The translations under genes were made by a program, and so were the position numbers. A model generated the notes under the pieces. The model saw nothing but the letters and a program-made list of their open reading frames with translations. It was not told the DNA's origin and did no database searches. DNA of 64,000 nt from Bradyrhizobium sp. Ash2021 (GTDB taxonomy: Bacteria > Pseudomonadota > Alphaproteobacteria > Rhizobiales > Xanthobacteraceae), in NCBI RefSeq assembly GCF_031202265.1, contig NZ_CP100604.1, positions 4,136,501 through 4,200,500 of the forward strand, read 5' to 3'. Numbering within the stretch: position 1 is the stretch's first letter; each line of letters starts with the position of its first letter. Positions 62,200 to 64,000 of this stretch are shown piece after piece.

Positions 62200-62838
62200 T
62201 CAGCCTCGCTTCGGCCGGCGGACGGCTCGCAGCTTTCCGCTTCCCCCGCCGCCGCAGAAGAATTGATCGCCGCCATCGGACTCGAGGCCAGACACGGCGA
62301 CGCCGGGCGGCATCTCGAGCCGCTCCAAAACCTCTCCGGTTTCGGGATCGATCCGCCTCACATCGCTCTCGTCGCCTTCCCAGGTGCCATGCCAGAGTTC
62401 GCCATCGACCCAGGTGACCCCGGTGACGAAGCGGTTGGATTCGATGGTGCGAAGGATCGCGCCGGTTTGCGGATCAATTTGATGGATCTTGCGCTCCCGA
62501 TGCTGCCCGACCCAGAGCGTGCCTTCGGCCCAGGCGAGCCCGGAGTCGCCGCCGCCGCCGGGCGCCGGGATCGTCGAGAGCACACGGCCGGTGTCCGGGT
62601 CGATCTTCTGGATGCGATCCTCGGCGATCTGGAACAGATGCCGGCCGTCGAAGGCCGTTCCCGCATGGGCTGGGACATCGATCGCGCGCACCGTCTTGCC
62701 GCTCGCGGGATCGAGCGCGTTCAACTTGTCTCCGCACGCAAGCCAGACGTGCTGGCCGTCAAACGTAACCCCGCCGATGCGGTCGATGCCCGGCAGGGGT
62801 CCATACTCACGAATGATCTCGGCGGCTGATTTTTTCAT
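62200..62838 (-). CDS. Beta-propeller (YncE/Vgb-like) protein
   Basis: A 212-residue protein of repeated strands. The unit GxxLxxIDPxTGxVLxxI recurs four to five times (for example KLNALDPASGKTVRAIDVPA, KIDPDTGRVLSTIPAPG, QIDPQTGAILRTIESN, RIDPETGEVLERLEMP). This is the pattern of YncE/Vgb-type propellers and lacks a signal peptide. Ligand unknown. The ATG at 62838 lies 26 bases from the end of the regulator gene on the same strand, so the two are probably co-transcribed. Confidence 0.82.
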   Translation of the reverse strand: MKKSAAEIIREYGPLPGIDRIGGVTFDGQHVWLACGDKLNALDPASGKTVRAIDVPAHAGTAFDGRHLFQIAEDRIQKIDPDTGRVLSTIPAPGGGGDSGLAWAEGTLWVGQHRERKIHQIDPQTGAILRTIESNRFVTGVTWVDGELWHGTWEGDESDVRRIDPETGEVLERLEMPPGVAVSGLESDGGDQFFCGGGGSGKLRAVRRPKRG

Positions 62839-62864
62839 GGTTCTTTCCTGGTCATGCCCGCATC

Positions 62865-64000
62865 CTAGTCGCTCGGCAGCGGCGCGGGGAGTAACAAGGT
62901 CGTCGCGAGTCCCGGCACCGACGGGGTCATCCAGCGACGCGCGCGGCCACGGCCAAACGATTGCACCTTGCTGGCGGCCGCAAGCCCGTCGAGCGCCCGC
63001 TGCACGGTGCGCTGGTTGGCGCCGAGCGCCAGTGCCAGTGCCGAGCTCGACCACGACTCGCCATCGGCGAGGAAGGCGAGCACCGCCGCATGCCGCTCGT
63101 CGATCGGCCGCGCCAGCACGACGACCTCGCGGGCGCGGCGCGGCGTCAGCGCAAAGCCCTGGCTGGTCGCGCTCACGCCGGCCAGCGTCCGCAGCAATGT
63201 GCGCAGCCGCCCGATCTCGACCCGCAACCGGGCGCGATGCGATTCATCGGCGTGCTTGCCGCCGAAGGCCCGGGCCACGAGCACGTCCCGCGGTACGTCT
63301 TTCGGCCACGCCTCGGCCAGTGCGCGGGCGAGCGCAAACAACACCGGACGCCTGGCCAGCGAGACCGCCGCGCGCGGGTCACGCACGACATGATGAAGGG
63401 CGTCCACGACCAGCGCTTTCGACGCCTGCAACGTTTCGACCTCCTCAAGCAAAAGAGGGCGCTCCTCGCCACGCGCGATCAGGCGTGCCGCCGGTGTGTT
63501 CAGCATGAGAGAGGCGCTTTCGATCTCCGCGGTCAGCGCAGGGATGCCGGCATGGCGCGCCGCGCGTTCGGCCCGGGCGAGGGCTGCGCGCGCGGCCCTG
63601 GCGTGGAGGCGTCGCATCGCGATCCCCGCAACCACCAGCTCGTGGGCGGCCCGCGATGCGGGCGGGAAGGGGGCGGGATCGAGCCCGGCAAGCGCCTGCT
63701 CGGCGGCGTCGAGGCGCCCGATCAGGAGCAGGCGCCGGACCTCGAGATAGCGCGCATGCGCGGCATTCACCCGGTCGCCATGCGCTTCGAGCGTCGCCCG
63801 CGCGGCGTCGAGCTTTTTCGCAGGCCAACCCAAATCGCGCGAGACCAGCGCGATCTCGGCTTCTGCGACCACACACCTGGCGCGGGCCACGGCCTCTCTC
63901 GGACCGAAGGCGCGCGCCGCACTGTGCAGCAGCATTTTCGCTCGACCGAAATCGCCGAGCTGCGCCATTGCGATGCCCCGGAGCGCGAGCGCCGGCGCAT
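62865..64000 (-). CDS. Transcriptional regulator with C-terminal helix-turn-helix (cut by window end)
   Basis: The last 378 codons of a gene that continues past 64000 with an open frame. The visible N-terminal part is Ala/Arg-rich and helical, with TPR-like periodicity (AARAALARAERAARHAGIPA). The C-terminal has a winged-helix-like segment (RARLRVEIGRLRTLLRTLAG) and a helix-turn-helix (SSSALALALGANQRTVQRALDGL). It lies just upstream of the beta-propeller gene and may regulate it. The start lies outside the window. Confidence 0.7.
   Translation of the reverse strand, partial: APALALRGIAMAQLGDFGRAKMLLHSAARAFGPREAVARARCVVAEAEIALVSRDLGWPAKKLDAARATLEAHGDRVNAAHARYLEVRRLLLIGRLDAAEQALAGLDPAPFPPASRAAHELVVAGIAMRRLHARAARAALARAERAARHAGIPALTAEIESASLMLNTPAARLIARGEERPLLLEEVETLQASKALVVDALHHVVRDPRAAVSLARRPVLFALARALAEAWPKDVPRDVLVARAFGGKHADESHRARLRVEIGRLRTLLRTLAGVSATSQGFALTPRRAREVVVLARPIDERHAAVLAFLADGESWSSSALALALGANQRTVQRALDGLAAASKVQSFGRGRARRWMTPSVPGLATTLLLPAPLPSD

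Overview
The window is a stretch of high-GC alphaproteobacterial chromosome. It is most like Bradyrhizobium or a close relative (Nitrobacteraceae). This rests on gene content (valine catabolism, acetoacetyl-CoA synthetase, phasin, Bug-type solute-binding protein, many LysR/TetR/MarR regulators) and on several intergenic palindrome families that I recognise from Bradyrhizobium-type genomes. No rRNA, tRNA or CRISPR array was seen. All coordinates and motifs were read by eye; no database search was possible.

Layout. (1) 0-13 kb is acyl-CoA metabolism. It holds an enoyl-CoA hydratase, a thioesterase with a TetR regulator, and a LysR gene divergent from a valine-degradation operon (mmsA, isobutyryl-CoA dehydrogenase, 3-hydroxyisobutyryl-CoA hydrolase, mmsB). 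An AMP-dependent acyl-CoA synthetase, a MaoC hydratase, an SDR and a flavoprotein follow. (2) 12.8-22 kb is mixed housekeeping: D-threonine-aldolase-like enzyme, Uup-type ABC-F ATPase, YaiI, a MaoC-like protein, an orphan form II CoxL-like molybdenum hydroxylase, Ppx/GppA and RlmE. (3) 22-31 kb has a Crp/Fnr regulator, phasin, Bug solute-binding protein, a Tat-exported amidohydrolase, acetoacetyl-CoA synthetase and a DHA2 MFS pump. (4) 31-44 kb has guaB, a quinone-oxidoreductase-like MDR, an HlyD plus two ABC-2 permeases without an ATPase, a phosphoesterase, MAPEG, an RsmB-like methylase and guaA.

(5) 44.2-49.5 kb, directly behind guaA, is an accessory island of visibly lower GC. It encodes a Gabija-type anti-phage pair (GajA OLD-family ATPase/TOPRIM nuclease and GajB UvrD-like helicase). 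Divergent from it is a pair of small unknown genes, one a cysteine-rich protein. A truncated, nonsense-mutated copy of that cysteine-rich gene lies 22 kb away, after the amidohydrolase gene. The island ends in repeat remnants typical of mobile DNA in this group.

(6) 49.7-64 kb is a patchwork of small regulated modules. These are a LysR gene with a divergent operon (secreted isomerase-like protein, SAM methyltransferase, membrane protein), a DUF899 protein, a LivK-type binding protein with scattered partial duplications, an MFS transporter, cupin and VOC proteins, an OhrR/MarR regulator with twin direct-repeat operator candidates, a class III adenylate cyclase, a histidine phosphatase, a beta-propeller protein and a regulator cut by the window end.

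The best candidate for something undescribed is the two-gene small operon beside Gabija, together with its decayed relative at 26.5 kb. Other points worth following are the acidic insert in the GajA TOPRIM domain, the ATPase-less efflux operon, the truncated cupin at a repeat boundary, and the paired leader and operator sequences described in the findings.
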